This document shows, one piece after another, positions 17,942-27,022 of a DNA stretch of 64,000 nucleotides. The translations under genes and the position numbers were made by a program. Origin of the DNA: an uncultured Afifella sp. (GTDB lineage: Bacteria > Pseudomonadota > Alphaproteobacteria > Rhizobiales > Afifellaceae); assembly GCA_947259045.1 (NCBI GenBank), contig CAMYKZ010000017.1:1-64000 (forward strand), read 5' to 3'. The notes beneath the pieces were generated by a model. It made no database searches. It was given only the letters and a program-made list of their open reading frames with translations, and had not been told where the DNA came from. How positions within the stretch are numbered: the stretch's first letter is position 1; each line of letters opens with the position of its first letter.

Positions 17942-19435
17942 ATGTTCACTGAAATGACGCTGCAAACTGGACGGAAATCAGCCCGCTTGTTTGCCCTCGC
18001 GGCAGTCATCTGTCCGCTGCCGGCGACAGTTGCGTTTGCCGATCGTGTGCCGCCCCATCTTGCCGGCATGGCGGCGACGCTCTTCAAGGCGGTGGCTCCG
18101 GAGTTCGAAGATGCCGATGCTGAAAAATCGCACGGCTGGGCCACGATCCGCGCCCATGAGGCGCTGCGCGACCATGACGTTCACCGCTGGCGGACGAATG
18201 CGCCGCCGAATTGGACTGGCCAGCAGCAGATCGCCGAATTGCTTGAACTTGATCTTGTCGATCCCGCCCATGTGGAACTGCTCCGGGCATTCCTCATTCA
18301 GGCCCAGGCGGAGGGTGCCGAGGCCGCTCTTCTGGCGCTCCTTGAGAAGCTCGGCCGTCCGGTGCCGGATCCTGAACCGCTGGCCACTCTGATCGGCAAG
18401 CTCGATCAGGCGCTGACGGCCGGATTCGGCGATCTTGCCCGCGAACACGTGATCGATAATGACGATGGCGGGCCGGAAATCGCTTTGGACTGGCAGCCGG
18501 AGCGCGGCCGCTTCCGCATCGACGTGGAAGAACCTGGCAGCGAACATGTCGCCCCCTACCGGACAACACTTGAAGGGCAACTGCAACCCATGCCGCAGGA
18601 GGAAGCCGGCGCGCCGGTCAGCTTTGATCTGACGCCGGCGCCCGTTCCGGTCCGGAGCCTGGATGCTCAGGATATCAGCCAGATCCGCATCAACGTGTTT
18701 GGCGAATGGTATGACCAGGAGGGTACCCGGTGGCTGATTGCCCCGCTTGGCGGTGACGACGGGCAGGAGGAAGAAGAAAGGCCGACCGCCAACCCGCGCG
18801 CCGAACTGTTGGACCGGACTGCTGCGGCGGAGGCGGAACTGGCGGAATTGCGCGGCGACAAGGTCTTTGTCTGGGAAAATCCGGAAACCGGAGAACGCGA
18901 AGAACAGAAACGGTTCCGTCGCAAGACGGAGCCTTGGGAATATCGCGGCGAACAGGTGGGCCGTGAGGGCGGAGCAGAGCGAATATCTGCCCTTGAGCAG
19001 GAAATTTCGCAACTCAACAGCCAGCTGACAAGCGGCCCGCGCGTCCAGCCGGCACCGGAGTTGCCCGATCCGACGGATGACGGCCGGGTGCAGTCGATTC
19101 GCGTCGCCTATGCGCGTGAGGACGGTTCACTGGCCGTGATGGAACAGGCGCGGCTGGCGGGCAGCACGATCACTGCCAACCGGACAATCGATGATCTGAG
19201 GGACATCAGCGACTTGCCCGACAGCGTCATCGGTCAACTTGTCAGTGACTGGTCTCCGCCGGAATGGATCGATTTCGAAGTGGTGTCCTCTGACGATGGT
19301 TCGCTGCAGATATCCGGCAGCCGCTACAGGTTGCATGTCACCTACAGCGGCGATACGTACAAAATAAAGAGCATCCACACACCCTATGCCCGGCCCCGCA
19401 CGCTGACCCGTGACGACCGCCGCAAGGCGCCTTAA
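17942..19435 (+). CDS. Exported protein of unknown function (497 aa)
   Basis: GAGGA precedes ATG 17942 at normal spacing. A signal peptide covers about 1-33 (KSARLFALAAVICPLPATVA, cleaved before DRVPPH). The mature protein is acidic: a helical N-terminal part, a beta segment near 160-290 (RFRIDVEEPGSEHVAPYRTT, IRINVFGEWYDQEGTRWLIA), a coiled-coil stretch (RAELLDRTAAAEAELAELRG ... ISALEQEISQLNSQL), and a C-terminal beta region that ends with a basic tail. No family recognised. Only 45 bp after the 968-residue gene, so almost certainly the same operon; the two probably act together in the periplasm. Confidence 0.8.
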   Translation: MFTEMTLQTGRKSARLFALAAVICPLPATVAFADRVPPHLAGMAATLFKAVAPEFEDADAEKSHGWATIRAHEALRDHDVHRWRTNAPPNWTGQQQIAELLELDLVDPAHVELLRAFLIQAQAEGAEAALLALLEKLGRPVPDPEPLATLIGKLDQALTAGFGDLAREHVIDNDDGGPEIALDWQPERGRFRIDVEEPGSEHVAPYRTTLEGQLQPMPQEEAGAPVSFDLTPAPVPVRSLDAQDISQIRINVFGEWYDQEGTRWLIAPLGGDDGQEEEERPTANPRAELLDRTAAAEAELAELRGDKVFVWENPETGEREEQKRFRRKTEPWEYRGEQVGREGGAERISALEQEISQLNSQLTSGPRVQPAPELPDPTDDGRVQSIRVAYAREDGSLAVMEQARLAGSTITANRTIDDLRDISDLPDSVIGQLVSDWSPPEWIDFEVVSSDDGSLQISGSRYRLHVTYSGDTYKIKSIHTPYARPRTLTRDDRRKAP

Positions 19436-19449
19436 CAGGAAAACTGAAA

Positions 19450-19872
19450 TTGAAATATACGATTTTCAGATATCGTTGTCGCAGCGCCCTCCGGTTTGTC
19501 GCCGTTTTCCTCTTTGCCATGATCCATACCGCACTTCCCGCCTCCGCCGCCGCACCGCCCGCCTGCCCGGAACTCGACCGCGCCGCCTGCACCGCATCGC
19601 CGGCCTGCATTTCGGTTCTCGCCGAAGACAAATCCTATCAGTGCAGGCAGATCGCCAATGAATGCCAGGCCTTCCGCCAGAGCCGTTTTCACGCCAATGG
19701 CGCGCTGGATACGAGCTACGACGTCAAGGCGGCCTGCGAGGCCCGCAATGGCTGCAGTTTCGTGCCGGGTGGGCCGTGTTATGGCCCGCCGGGTGTCACC
19801 TGCGTCTGTGGCGGCGGGCCGCCGCCGGACTGTGTCCCGGCTGATGCCGGCCCGTCCGTTCCGCCTACTTGA
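19450..19872 (+). CDS. Cys-rich exported small protein (140 aa)
   Basis: Starts with TTG 19450, 14 bp after the preceding stop, with AGGAAAA at usable distance. Signal peptide about 1-32 (FVAVFLFAMIHTALPASA). The mature part is short and has ten Cys, arranged as CPELDRAACTASPACISV, QCRQIANEC, ACEARNGCSF, PCYGPPGVTCVCGG and PDC, which suggests several disulfides. A Pro-rich end follows. Not recognised. Last gene of the exported-protein cluster. Its 3' end overlaps the convergent dctM stop by 8 bp, so the two transcripts converge with no terminator between them. Confidence 0.72.
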   Translation: MKYTIFRYRCRSALRFVAVFLFAMIHTALPASAAAPPACPELDRAACTASPACISVLAEDKSYQCRQIANECQAFRQSRFHANGALDTSYDVKAACEARNGCSFVPGGPCYGPPGVTCVCGGGPPPDCVPADAGPSVPPT

Positions 19873-21238
19873 TGATCACCTCCGGACCCATCGCCAGGGT
19901 CGGCAGGAACGTCGACAGCCAGGGCACATAGGTGACCAGAATGAGAAAGACGAACAGGATTCCGAGCCAGGGCAGGGCGGCCTTCACCACGTCCATCATC
20001 GGCATGCCGGCGACCCCGGACGTGACGAACAGGTTGAGCCCGACCGGCGGTGTGATCATGCCGATTTCCATATTCACCACCATGATGATGCCGAGATGGA
20101 TCGGATCGATGCCAAGCTCGATGGCGATCGGAAAAACCAGCGGCGCGACAATGACGATCAGGCCGGACGGCTCCATGAACTGACCGCCGATCAGCAGGAT
20201 AACGTTGACGATGATCAGGAACATGATCGGCCCGAAATTGGCGTCCAGCATGCCGGCGGCAATCGCCTGGGGGATCTGCTCGTCTGTCAGAACATGTTTC
20301 AGGATCAGCGCATTGGCGATGATGAACAGAAGCATGATTGTCGTCTTGCCGGCTTCAAACAGCGCCTTTTTGGTATCGGGATGGAAAAACACCAGCAATC
20401 CGGCTCGCAGTTTCTGCAGCGGCGACATGTCGGCGCCGGCGCCGTTGGCGAACGGCCCCATGTCGCGATAGGCGAAATTTGCGATCACAAAGGCATAGAC
20501 GGCCGCCACGGCTGCAGCCTCCGTCGGCGTGAAGATGCCGCCATAGATGCCGCCCAGAATGATGACGATGAGGAACAGACCCAGACCGGCATCAAGCCCG
20601 GATTGGGCAATTTCGCGAAAGCCGGCCCATTCCTGCGCCGGCAGCCCGCGCCAGCGTGCGGCGACATAAATGCCGATCATCAGCATCAACCCCGCCAGCA
20701 GGCCGGGGATCACGCCGGCCAGAAACATCCGTCCGACAGAGACGTCGACCGATGCCGCGTAGACGACCATGACGATTGACGGCGGAATCAGAATGCCCAA
20801 CGTTCCGGCATTGCAGATCACGCCGGCGGCGAAGTCCTTGGTGTAGCCGACCTGGGTCATGCCGGCGATGACGATGGAACCGACGGCCACGACCGTTGCC
20901 GGCGACGAACCGGACAGGGCGGCAAACAGCATGCAGGCGAAGACGCCGGCAATCGCCAGCCCGCCACGCAGATGGCCGACGCAGGCAATGGCGAAACGGA
21001 TAATGCGCCGCGCGACGCCGCCGGTCGACATGAAAGTCGACGCCAGTATGAAAAACGGAATGGCAAGCAGGGTGTAGTGGCCGGCAAAGGCATTGAACAG
21101 CGTCTGGGCGACGGAGCCCAGCGAACTGTCGGAAAAGGCGAGCAGAAAGATGATCGAAGACAGGCCGAGCGAGACGGCAATCGGGACGCCGATCATCATG
21201 AAGGCGATCACCATGCCGAAGAGAATGATCAGGCTCAT
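19865..21238 (-). CDS. dctM: TRAP transporter large permease subunit, DctM type
   Basis: A 457-residue inner-membrane protein of the TRAP-T large permease family (about 12 helices), which moves organic acids with sodium or proton gradients. Family features: MIGVPIAVSLGLSSIIFLLA at the start, FFILASTFMSTGGVARRIIR, PSIVMVVYAASVDVSVGRMF, and near the end MVVNMEIGMITPPVGLNLFV. The start ATG 21238 overlaps the dctQ stop (ATGA). Third gene of dctPQM. The DctP sequence suggests C4-dicarboxylates. Confidence 0.95.
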   Translation of the reverse strand: MSLIILFGMVIAFMMIGVPIAVSLGLSSIIFLLAFSDSSLGSVAQTLFNAFAGHYTLLAIPFFILASTFMSTGGVARRIIRFAIACVGHLRGGLAIAGVFACMLFAALSGSSPATVVAVGSIVIAGMTQVGYTKDFAAGVICNAGTLGILIPPSIVMVVYAASVDVSVGRMFLAGVIPGLLAGLMLMIGIYVAARWRGLPAQEWAGFREIAQSGLDAGLGLFLIVIILGGIYGGIFTPTEAAAVAAVYAFVIANFAYRDMGPFANGAGADMSPLQKLRAGLLVFFHPDTKKALFEAGKTTIMLLFIIANALILKHVLTDEQIPQAIAAGMLDANFGPIMFLIIVNVILLIGGQFMEPSGLIVIVAPLVFPIAIELGIDPIHLGIIMVVNMEIGMITPPVGLNLFVTSGVAGMPMMDVVKAALPWLGILFVFLILVTYVPWLSTFLPTLAMGPEVIIK

Positions 21239-21879
21239 GTCGCATTCTCCCCGCTGCGCTCGTCGGCTTCGCGGGCGGCTGCTGCTTCCTCGACCATCGC
21301 CTCCGCTTCGTGGCTGGCGATTATCATGTCCTGCCTGCCGGTGAATACCGACCAGGCGGTTTGTGCAAAGCGCAGTGTCAGCAGCGCGATGCCGAGCGGC
21401 AATGCAAAATAGGGGATGAATCGCGGCATCTTTTCATACGGTTCCCCTTCATTCACCAGATCCGCGAAAAAGCTGAGGATGCCCGGCATCGGAATGTCAT
21501 TGACTTCATACCAGGCGTTCTTGCCGGCAAACGGCGCCCAGTACTGCCACGATCCGATCAGCAGCAGCACGCTGAAGACCAGGCACAGGCTGACGGAAAT
21601 CATCGCCAGGATCCGGCGTGCGCCCGGCGACACCATCATCAGCATGGCGTCAACGCCCAGATGCGCCCGCGTCTTGACGCAATAGGATGCGCCGAGCAGA
21701 ACCAGCCATGCAAACAGAAAAACCGTTGTCTCCAACGCCCACAGGATATTGGAATTGAAGATGTAGCGCGCCACCACATTGGCGAAGGTGACCAGCGTCA
21801 TCAGCCCCAGAAGCAAGGCGATGAGTGTTTCCTCAATCGAATTGACAATCCGGTACAACCGGGTTTTCGTCCCGCTCAT
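21235..21879 (-). CDS. dctQ: TRAP transporter small permease subunit, DctQ type
   Basis: Four-helix partner of DctM (214 aa): IVNSIEETLIALLLGLMTLV, FANVVARYIFNSNILWALET, TVFLFAWLVLLGASYCVKTR with the typical AHLGVDA, and helix 3-4 (ILAMISVSLCLVFSVLLLIG; YFALPLGIALLTLRFAQTAW). Start ATG 21879 has GGGGGAAA upstream. The frame is open to 21969, but that extension is made of a DNA tandem repeat and has no signal. Confidence 0.93.
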   Translation of the reverse strand: MSGTKTRLYRIVNSIEETLIALLLGLMTLVTFANVVARYIFNSNILWALETTVFLFAWLVLLGASYCVKTRAHLGVDAMLMMVSPGARRILAMISVSLCLVFSVLLLIGSWQYWAPFAGKNAWYEVNDIPMPGILSFFADLVNEGEPYEKMPRFIPYFALPLGIALLTLRFAQTAWSVFTGRQDMIIASHEAEAMVEEAAAAREADERSGENAT

Positions 21880-21895
21880 CGCGTTTCCCCCTTTG

Positions 21896-21933
21896 TTATC
21901 CGGCCCTGCATTATCCGGCCCTGTATTATCCGG
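21896..21933. repeat. Short tandem repeat, 15-bp unit, about 2.5 copies
   Basis: TTATCCGGCCCTGCA (21896-21910), TTATCCGGCCCTGTA (21911-21925) and TTATCCGG (21926-21933). Lies in the 142-bp gap between dctP and dctQ, just upstream of the dctQ ribosome binding site. Likely slippage product; may vary in copy number among strains. Confidence 0.85.
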
Positions 21934-22021
21934 ACGTCGCGGATCTTGTGTCCGTCTTGCCGCTGTCATGGCGGCGGCCCGGCTTGCCGGACCGCCTGTT
22001 GTTGCCGAACGGGACGTTCGT

Positions 22022-23026
22022 TCAGTTTGTCGCGTTGTATTGCTGTGCGGCTTCGATCAGATCCGCGCCGATGTCATCTTCGAACTGGGACCATACCGGT
22101 TTCATCGCGGTGATCCAGGCGTCGCGCTGTTCCGCGGTCAGGTTGAGCACCTTGCCGCCGGCCGCGATGACCGCAGCTTTGGCTTCTTCGTTGACCTTTG
22201 TGGATTCCGCATTGCGGACTTCCGTCACCTCCTGAAGGATGGTCGCGAGCTGGCTGCGCACATCATCAGGAAGGCCATCCCAGAAGTCGACCGACGTCAC
22301 GACCAGATAGTCGATAATGCCATGGTTGGATTCGGTGATACCGTCCTGGACTTCAAAGAATTTCTGGCCGTAGACGTTGGACCAGGTGTTCTCCTGCCCG
22401 TCGACCACGCCGGTCTGCAGTGCGCCGTAGACTTCCGAGAACGCCATCTTCTGCGGGTTGGCGTTCAACGCCGCCATCTGCGCAACCAGCACGTCGGAGG
22501 CCTGGACGCGGAACTTCAGGCCGGCGGCGTCTTCTGGTGTCAGAAGCGGCTTGTTTGCCGAAATCTGCTTCATGCCGTTGTGCCAGAACGCCAGACCGAC
22601 AAGGCCGCGGCGCTTCATGGACTCTTTCAATGCCTGGCCGGCATCGGACTGCTGGAACTTGTCGACCGCGCCGATGTCGGAGAACAGGAACGGAAGGTCG
22701 AAAAGGCGGAATTTCTTGGTGAATTTCTCAAACTTCGACAAAGATGGCGCCGCCATCTGCACATCGCCGGCCAGCATCGCCTCAAGCACCTGGTCGTCAT
22801 TGTAAAGCTGTGAACTCGGGAAAACCTCCATGCAGGCCTTGCCGTTCATCTCATCGTTGATCCGTTGGGCCAGCAACGATGCGGCGATCCCTTTGGGATG
22901 TTTGTCCGTGTTTGTGACATGGCTGAACTTGATGACGGTCTCACCCGGATCGCAAGCCGCCATGGCGGCCGATGCCGAAAGCGCCAATGCCCCGGCGAAT
23001 GCTACCAACAGAGTTCCTGAACGCAT
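22022..23026 (-). CDS. dctP: TRAP transporter substrate-binding protein, DctP type (334 aa)
   Basis: Periplasmic solute receptor that hands its ligand to DctQM. AGGAGG lies 6 bases before ATG 23026. Signal peptide 1-23 (LLVAFAGALALSASAAMA). Typical DctP motifs: KFSHVTNTDKHPKG at the mature N-terminus, LKFRVQASDVLVAQMAALNA (the Arg that binds the substrate carboxylate), and VDGQENTWSNVYGQKFFEVQ followed by ITESNH, which matches C4-dicarboxylate DctP proteins closely as I remember them. First gene of dctPQM, so succinate, malate or fumarate uptake is the best guess. Confidence 0.93.
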   Translation of the reverse strand: MRSGTLLVAFAGALALSASAAMAACDPGETVIKFSHVTNTDKHPKGIAASLLAQRINDEMNGKACMEVFPSSQLYNDDQVLEAMLAGDVQMAAPSLSKFEKFTKKFRLFDLPFLFSDIGAVDKFQQSDAGQALKESMKRRGLVGLAFWHNGMKQISANKPLLTPEDAAGLKFRVQASDVLVAQMAALNANPQKMAFSEVYGALQTGVVDGQENTWSNVYGQKFFEVQDGITESNHGIIDYLVVTSVDFWDGLPDDVRSQLATILQEVTEVRNAESTKVNEEAKAAVIAAGGKVLNLTAEQRDAWITAMKPVWSQFEDDIGADLIEAAQQYNATN

Positions 23027-23227
23027 GATATCCTCCTGATTTTTGATTGAACGTGGCACGGAGAATGCGAATACGGTTGGTCAATGTCAATTCGGAAAAA
23101 TCGTTGCAGCGAGCCGCGCTTTTCCGGCAATGTGTCGATTGATACCCGATGCGCGAAGCATCGTGTTGCGGAAATCACCCGTCACCCGCAATCCGGCTGC
23201 CTGCGGCTTCGGTGCCCCGGGCGCCCG

Positions 23228-23989
23228 TCAGGGCTGAACGGCAACCACATCGCCCACCGCGCCGACAAAGACCGTCAGGTCGTCGGTGACGAAATCGACA
23301 TGGGCCGCATCATGGCCCTCGGCTTCCCAGTCCTGCTGGAAAACCTCGCGCCCGGCCTCCGCGCCCAGCACCTGGGGCACGATGAGAATTGTGCGCATGC
23401 CGATGGATTTCGGAACGCTGAGATTGCGCGACAGGTCTTCAAACATTGCCGCCTGTTGTGGGAAAACGTCAAACCGGTTGATGAACCGCTGATAGGTTTC
23501 CCGCTCCGGTTTGGGTACCAGATCGGCGGCGGCTATATCGAAAATGTCCTCAAAATGATCGCTGACGCCAAGCCGGGCCGCCACTTTTTCAGCATGTACG
23601 CGGGATCCGTTGGTGAAAATGAACTTGCGGCCAGGCAGGCGGGCAATCGCCACGCCGAGCGCCGGGTCCGGTTTGACCGGCGTATGGTCGATGTCGTGGA
23701 CGAATTCCAGGAAATCGTCCGGGTCCACTTCATGTTCGCGCATCAGCCCGGCAAGCGTCGTGCCGTAGCGCCGGTAATAGCCCTTCTGGATATTGTGCGC
23801 TTCTTCGTGGCTGACTTTCAGCACCTGCTTTACATAGTCGCGGATCTTGCCGTCGATCTGGGCAAACAGGTTGGAATGGCGCGGATAGAGCGTATTGTCG
23901 AGATCGAAGATCCAGGCTTCGACATCGGCAAAGACGGCCAGGTCTTCCGGCGGATGATGGTTCAGCTTTTCAGCGGTTTGTGCACACAT
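23228..23989 (-). CDS. HAD-family pyrimidine 5'-nucleotidase (253 aa)
   Basis: HAD phosphatase of the type annotated as pyrimidine 5'-nucleotidase (SDT1-like). It has DLDNTLYP (nucleophile motif I), FTNGSRVHAEKVAARLGV (motif II), VPKPERETYQRFIN (motif III Lys) and MFEDLSRNLSVPKSIGM (motif IV acidic pair; reads EDLSRN). In Rhizobiales this gene usually stands next to argB and dapD; here pyrE and pyrC lie between it and argB. Start ATG 23989 chosen because the upstream extension is unlike the family. Probably dephosphorylates UMP/CMP or oxidised nucleotides. Confidence 0.9.
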   Translation of the reverse strand: MCAQTAEKLNHHPPEDLAVFADVEAWIFDLDNTLYPRHSNLFAQIDGKIRDYVKQVLKVSHEEAHNIQKGYYRRYGTTLAGLMREHEVDPDDFLEFVHDIDHTPVKPDPALGVAIARLPGRKFIFTNGSRVHAEKVAARLGVSDHFEDIFDIAAADLVPKPERETYQRFINRFDVFPQQAAMFEDLSRNLSVPKSIGMRTILIVPQVLGAEAGREVFQQDWEAEGHDAAHVDFVTDDLTVFVGAVGDVVAVQP

Positions 23990-24080
23990 GGGAGAGCGAA
24001 TATAGGGTGTTCGGGTTAACGTTTCGCCCCTATTCGTCCGCTTCACGCGGGATTGATCCCGCCGGATCACCCGAAACCGC

Positions 24081-24770
24081 CTAGATCTCGCCCTTGCCGC
24101 CGTGCGCCGCCGACCAGGCCAGCGGATCATTGAGGAAATTCTCCACTTCCTGCAGCGTATCGGCATCGAAATAGCCGCCGGCGCGGCTGACTTCCAGCAC
24201 ATCGCGCCAGGTGGCGAGATAATGCAGCGTCACGCCGTGCTGCGAAAGACGCTCCCGGGCCTCTGGAAAAATATCGTAGAAGAACACGACAATGGCGTCG
24301 GTCACGTCCGCGCCTGCATTGCGCAGCGCATCGCAGAAGGTGATCTTGCTGCCGCCGTCGGTGGTCAGGTCCTCCACCAGCAGGATGTTCTGGCCTTCTT
24401 CCAGATGGCCCTCGATCTGCGCGTCGCGGCCGAAACCTTTCGGTTTCTTGCGGACATATTGCATCGGCAGGCCGAGCCGTTCGGCAATCCAGGCGGCAAA
24501 CGGAATGCCGGCCGTCTCGCCGCCGGCTATGCCGTCGAATTTTTCAAAACCGCCGTCGCGCATCAGGATGGAGGTTGCGAAATCCATCAGCGTGGAGCGG
24601 ATGCGCGGATAGGAAATCAGCTTGCGGCAATCGATATAGACCGGGCTGGCCAGACCCGACGTCAGCATGTAGGGCTCGTCGGCGCGGAAATGCACGGCCT
24701 TGATCTCCAGCAGCATCTTCGCTGTCATCTCGGCAATCAGCGCTCGGTCGGGGAAACTGGTGACGGCCAT
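24081..24770 (-). CDS. pyrE: Orotate phosphoribosyltransferase
   Basis: Catalyses orotate + PRPP to OMP in de novo UMP synthesis. Clear motifs: [57 protein letters not shown] (catalytic loop region) and the PRPP-binding site [13 protein letters not shown]. 229 aa from ATG 24770; an alternative start at 24779 adds three residues. Lies downstream of pyrC on the same strand after a 190-bp gap that contains a strong stem-loop, so pyrE expression may be partly uncoupled from pyrC. Confidence 0.97.
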   Translation of the reverse strand: MAVTSFPDRALIAEMTAKMLLEIKAVHFRADEPYMLTSGLASPVYIDCRKLISYPRIRSTLMDFATSILMRDGGFEKFDGIAGGETAGIPFAAWIAERLGLPMQYVRKKPKGFGRDAQIEGHLEEGQNILLVEDLTTDGGSKITFCDALRNAGADVTDAIVVFFYDIFPEARERLSQHGVTLHYLATWRDVLEVSRAGGYFDADTLQEVENFLNDPLAWSAAHGGKGEI

Positions 24771-24872
24771 GGTCGGCATCCTTTTCAGGTGTGTGTTCTT
24801 CGCCGGTCTCGCACGATTCGCGATTTGGGGCCAAAGTGAATTCATGTCGAATTGCAGCGCAAATCGGAAAGA

Positions 24873-24898
24873 CCCCACCCCGTCGCGCCGGGGTGGGG
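24873..24898 (-). terminator. Strong stem-loop between pyrC and pyrE
   Basis: Perfect 10-bp stem CCCCACCCCG / CGGGGTGGGG with a 6-base loop. On the minus strand, after pyrC, it is followed by TCTTTCC, a weak T-rich run. It could act as a partial intrinsic terminator or an attenuator in front of pyrE, or as an mRNA-stabilising hairpin. Which of these cannot be told from sequence. Confidence 0.6.
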
Positions 24899-24960
24899 CC
24901 TGCACAAACGGTCCTGAAATACGCCGGCGATTCCGTCCCAACTCACAAGTCGCGGTTCAC

Positions 24961-26022
24961 TCACGCCCTCTCGCCGAGATCTTCAACCCGCCAGTAAAGC
25001 GTCACGCCGGGATCGAAAACCACGACCGGTCCGGCGCCGGTTTCAATTGACGGCGGATAATCGACCGGGCTGTCGCCGCGCACCAGGCTGATCCGCTCCT
25101 CGTTGGCCGGAAGGCGGTAGAAGGCCGGGCCGTTGAGTGAAGTGAAAGCCTCGAGCCGGTCAAGCGCACTCTCTTGCTCAAACACATGCGCCAGACAGCT
25201 CATCGTGTTGGTGGCGGTAAAAATTCCGGCGCAGCCGCAAGCGTTCTCCTTGGTTTCCACACTATGGGGCGCACTGTCGGTTCCGAGAAAGAATTTTTGT
25301 TCGCCGGAAACCGCCGCGGCGCGCAATGCCTGCCGATGGCGCTCGCGCTTGGCCACCGGCAGGCAGTAATAATGCGGCCGGATGCCGCCGGCCAGGATAT
25401 GGTTCCGGTTGATCATCAGATGATGAGTGGTAATGGTCGCGGCGAGATCGTCATTGCCGGAAAGGGCATAATCGACGCCGTCGCCCGTCGTCACATGCTC
25501 CATCACCACGCGCAGGCCCGGGACGCGCCGGCGCAGCGGATCAAGCACGGTTTCGATGAATACTGCCTCACGGTCGAAGATGTCCACATCCGGATCGGTC
25601 ACCTCGCCATGGACGCAAAGCGGCAGGCCGATCTCCGCCATTCGCTCCAGCACCGGGATCACATTGTCGATGTTGCGCACGCCGGAATCGGAATTGGTCG
25701 TCGCGCCGGCCGGGTAAAGTTTGACAGCCGTGACCAGCCCGGACGCGGCGGCCGCGGCCAGATCGTCCGCATCGGTGGTCTCCGTCAGGTAAAGCGTCAT
25801 CAGCGGCTCGAAGGTCGCGCCGTCCGGCAGCGCGGCCATGATCCGCTCGCGGTAGGCCGCCGCATCGGCGCCACTGACCACCGGCGGCACCAGATTGGGC
25901 ATGATAATGGCGCGGGCGAAATGCGCCGCTGAATGAACTGCGACGCCTTCCAGCATGGCGCCGTCGCGCAGATGAAGGTGCCAGTCGTCGGGCCGTCGGA
26001 TGGTGATCCTGGTATCGGTCAT
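24961..26022 (-). CDS. pyrC: Dihydroorotase (type II, homodimeric)
   Basis: Zinc amidohydrolase that closes carbamoyl-aspartate to dihydroorotate. [15 protein letters not shown] carries the HxH metal ligands, [16 protein letters not shown] the bridging carboxylated Lys, VHGEVTD and MEHVTT the other His ligands, and GTDSAPHS the catalytic Asp. 353 aa, usual for the E. coli PyrC class rather than the larger PyrC/AllB class. Seven bases after argB, so probably co-transcribed with it. Confidence 0.97.
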   Translation of the reverse strand: MTDTRITIRRPDDWHLHLRDGAMLEGVAVHSAAHFARAIIMPNLVPPVVSGADAAAYRERIMAALPDGATFEPLMTLYLTETTDADDLAAAAASGLVTAVKLYPAGATTNSDSGVRNIDNVIPVLERMAEIGLPLCVHGEVTDPDVDIFDREAVFIETVLDPLRRRVPGLRVVMEHVTTGDGVDYALSGNDDLAATITTHHLMINRNHILAGGIRPHYYCLPVAKRERHRQALRAAAVSGEQKFFLGTDSAPHSVETKENACGCAGIFTATNTMSCLAHVFEQESALDRLEAFTSLNGPAFYRLPANEERISLVRGDSPVDYPPSIETGAGPVVVFDPGVTLYWRVEDLGERA

Positions 26023-26029
26023 GATGTCA

Positions 26030-26953
26030 TCAGGGTTTGATCATTGTGCCGGCGCCCTGATCGGTGAACAATTCCAGCAGCACTGCATGGGCGGTGCGGC
26101 CGTTCAATATGACGACGCCTTCAACGCTTTGTTCCGCCGCACTGATGCAGGTCTCCACCTTCGGGATCATGCCGCCGGAAATCGTGCCGTCGGCTATCAG
26201 CGCCCGCGCCTGGGACACCGTCAGTTCCTTGATCAGCTTGCCGTCCCGGTCAAGCACACCGTCGACGTCGGTCAGAAACAGCAGCCGCACGGCCGACAGG
26301 GCACTGGCAATGGCGCCGGCAAAGGTGTCGGCATTGATATTGTAGGTTTCGCCATCCCGGCCGGGCGCCACCGGTGCGATCACCGGCACCAGCGCCGATG
26401 CGGCGACCACATCGATGACCTGGCGGTTGACCTCGACCGGCTCGCCGACAAAACCGAGATCGACGACCTTCTCGATATTACTGTCGGGGTCGGTGACGCG
26501 GCGCTCCAGCTTTCTGGCGAACACCATATTGCCGTCCTTGCCGCACAGACCGATGGCCCGGCCGCCCTCGGCATTGATGGTCTGGACGATATCCTTGTTG
26601 ATCGACCCGGCAAGCACCATTTCGACGACCTCGACCGTGTTTCTGTCGGTCACCCGAAGGCCGCCGCGGAATTCGCTTTCAATGCCGAGCTTGTCGAGCA
26701 TTGTGCCGATCTGCGGCCCGCCACCATGCACCACGACCGGGTTGACGCCGGATTGCTTCAGCAATGCGATATCGCGCGCAAAGGCTTTTGAAAGAGCCGG
26801 ATCGCCCATTGCATGGCCGCCATATTTGACCACGATCGTACGGCCGTCATAGCGCTGCATGAACGGCAGCGCTTCGGCGATCATCCGGGCCTGGTCGGAT
26901 CCGTTGTTCGTGCCGGCAATATTGGCATTTTGCGGCGCGTCATTGTCTGTCAT
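26030..26953 (-). CDS. argB: Acetylglutamate kinase
   Basis: Second enzyme of arginine synthesis, phosphorylating N-acetylglutamate. Motifs: [11 protein letters not shown] (phosphate loop), [33 protein letters not shown] and [13 protein letters not shown] with GMIPKVETC near the C-terminus. 307 aa with a 25-residue N-terminal extension, as in Arg-inhibited hexameric forms that regulate the pathway. Position after engB matches Rhizobiales gene order. Confidence 0.97.
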   Translation of the reverse strand: MTDNDAPQNANIAGTNNGSDQARMIAEALPFMQRYDGRTIVVKYGGHAMGDPALSKAFARDIALLKQSGVNPVVVHGGGPQIGTMLDKLGIESEFRGGLRVTDRNTVEVVEMVLAGSINKDIVQTINAEGGRAIGLCGKDGNMVFARKLERRVTDPDSNIEKVVDLGFVGEPVEVNRQVIDVVAASALVPVIAPVAPGRDGETYNINADTFAGAIASALSAVRLLFLTDVDGVLDRDGKLIKELTVSQARALIADGTISGGMIPKVETCISAAEQSVEGVVILNGRTAHAVLLELFTDQGAGTMIKP

Positions 26954-27022
26954 CAGCCCCGTCCGTCTGGCTCTGGTCTCAAGCGTTTCTTCCTGAGGTT
27001 CTAGCGGTTTGCTGCGGCAAGC

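Noticed and set aside
19658-20779. 373-codon open frame on the plus strand
   Set aside because: Runs through the end of the Cys-rich gene and antisense to dctM; His/Asp/Gln-rich without domain.
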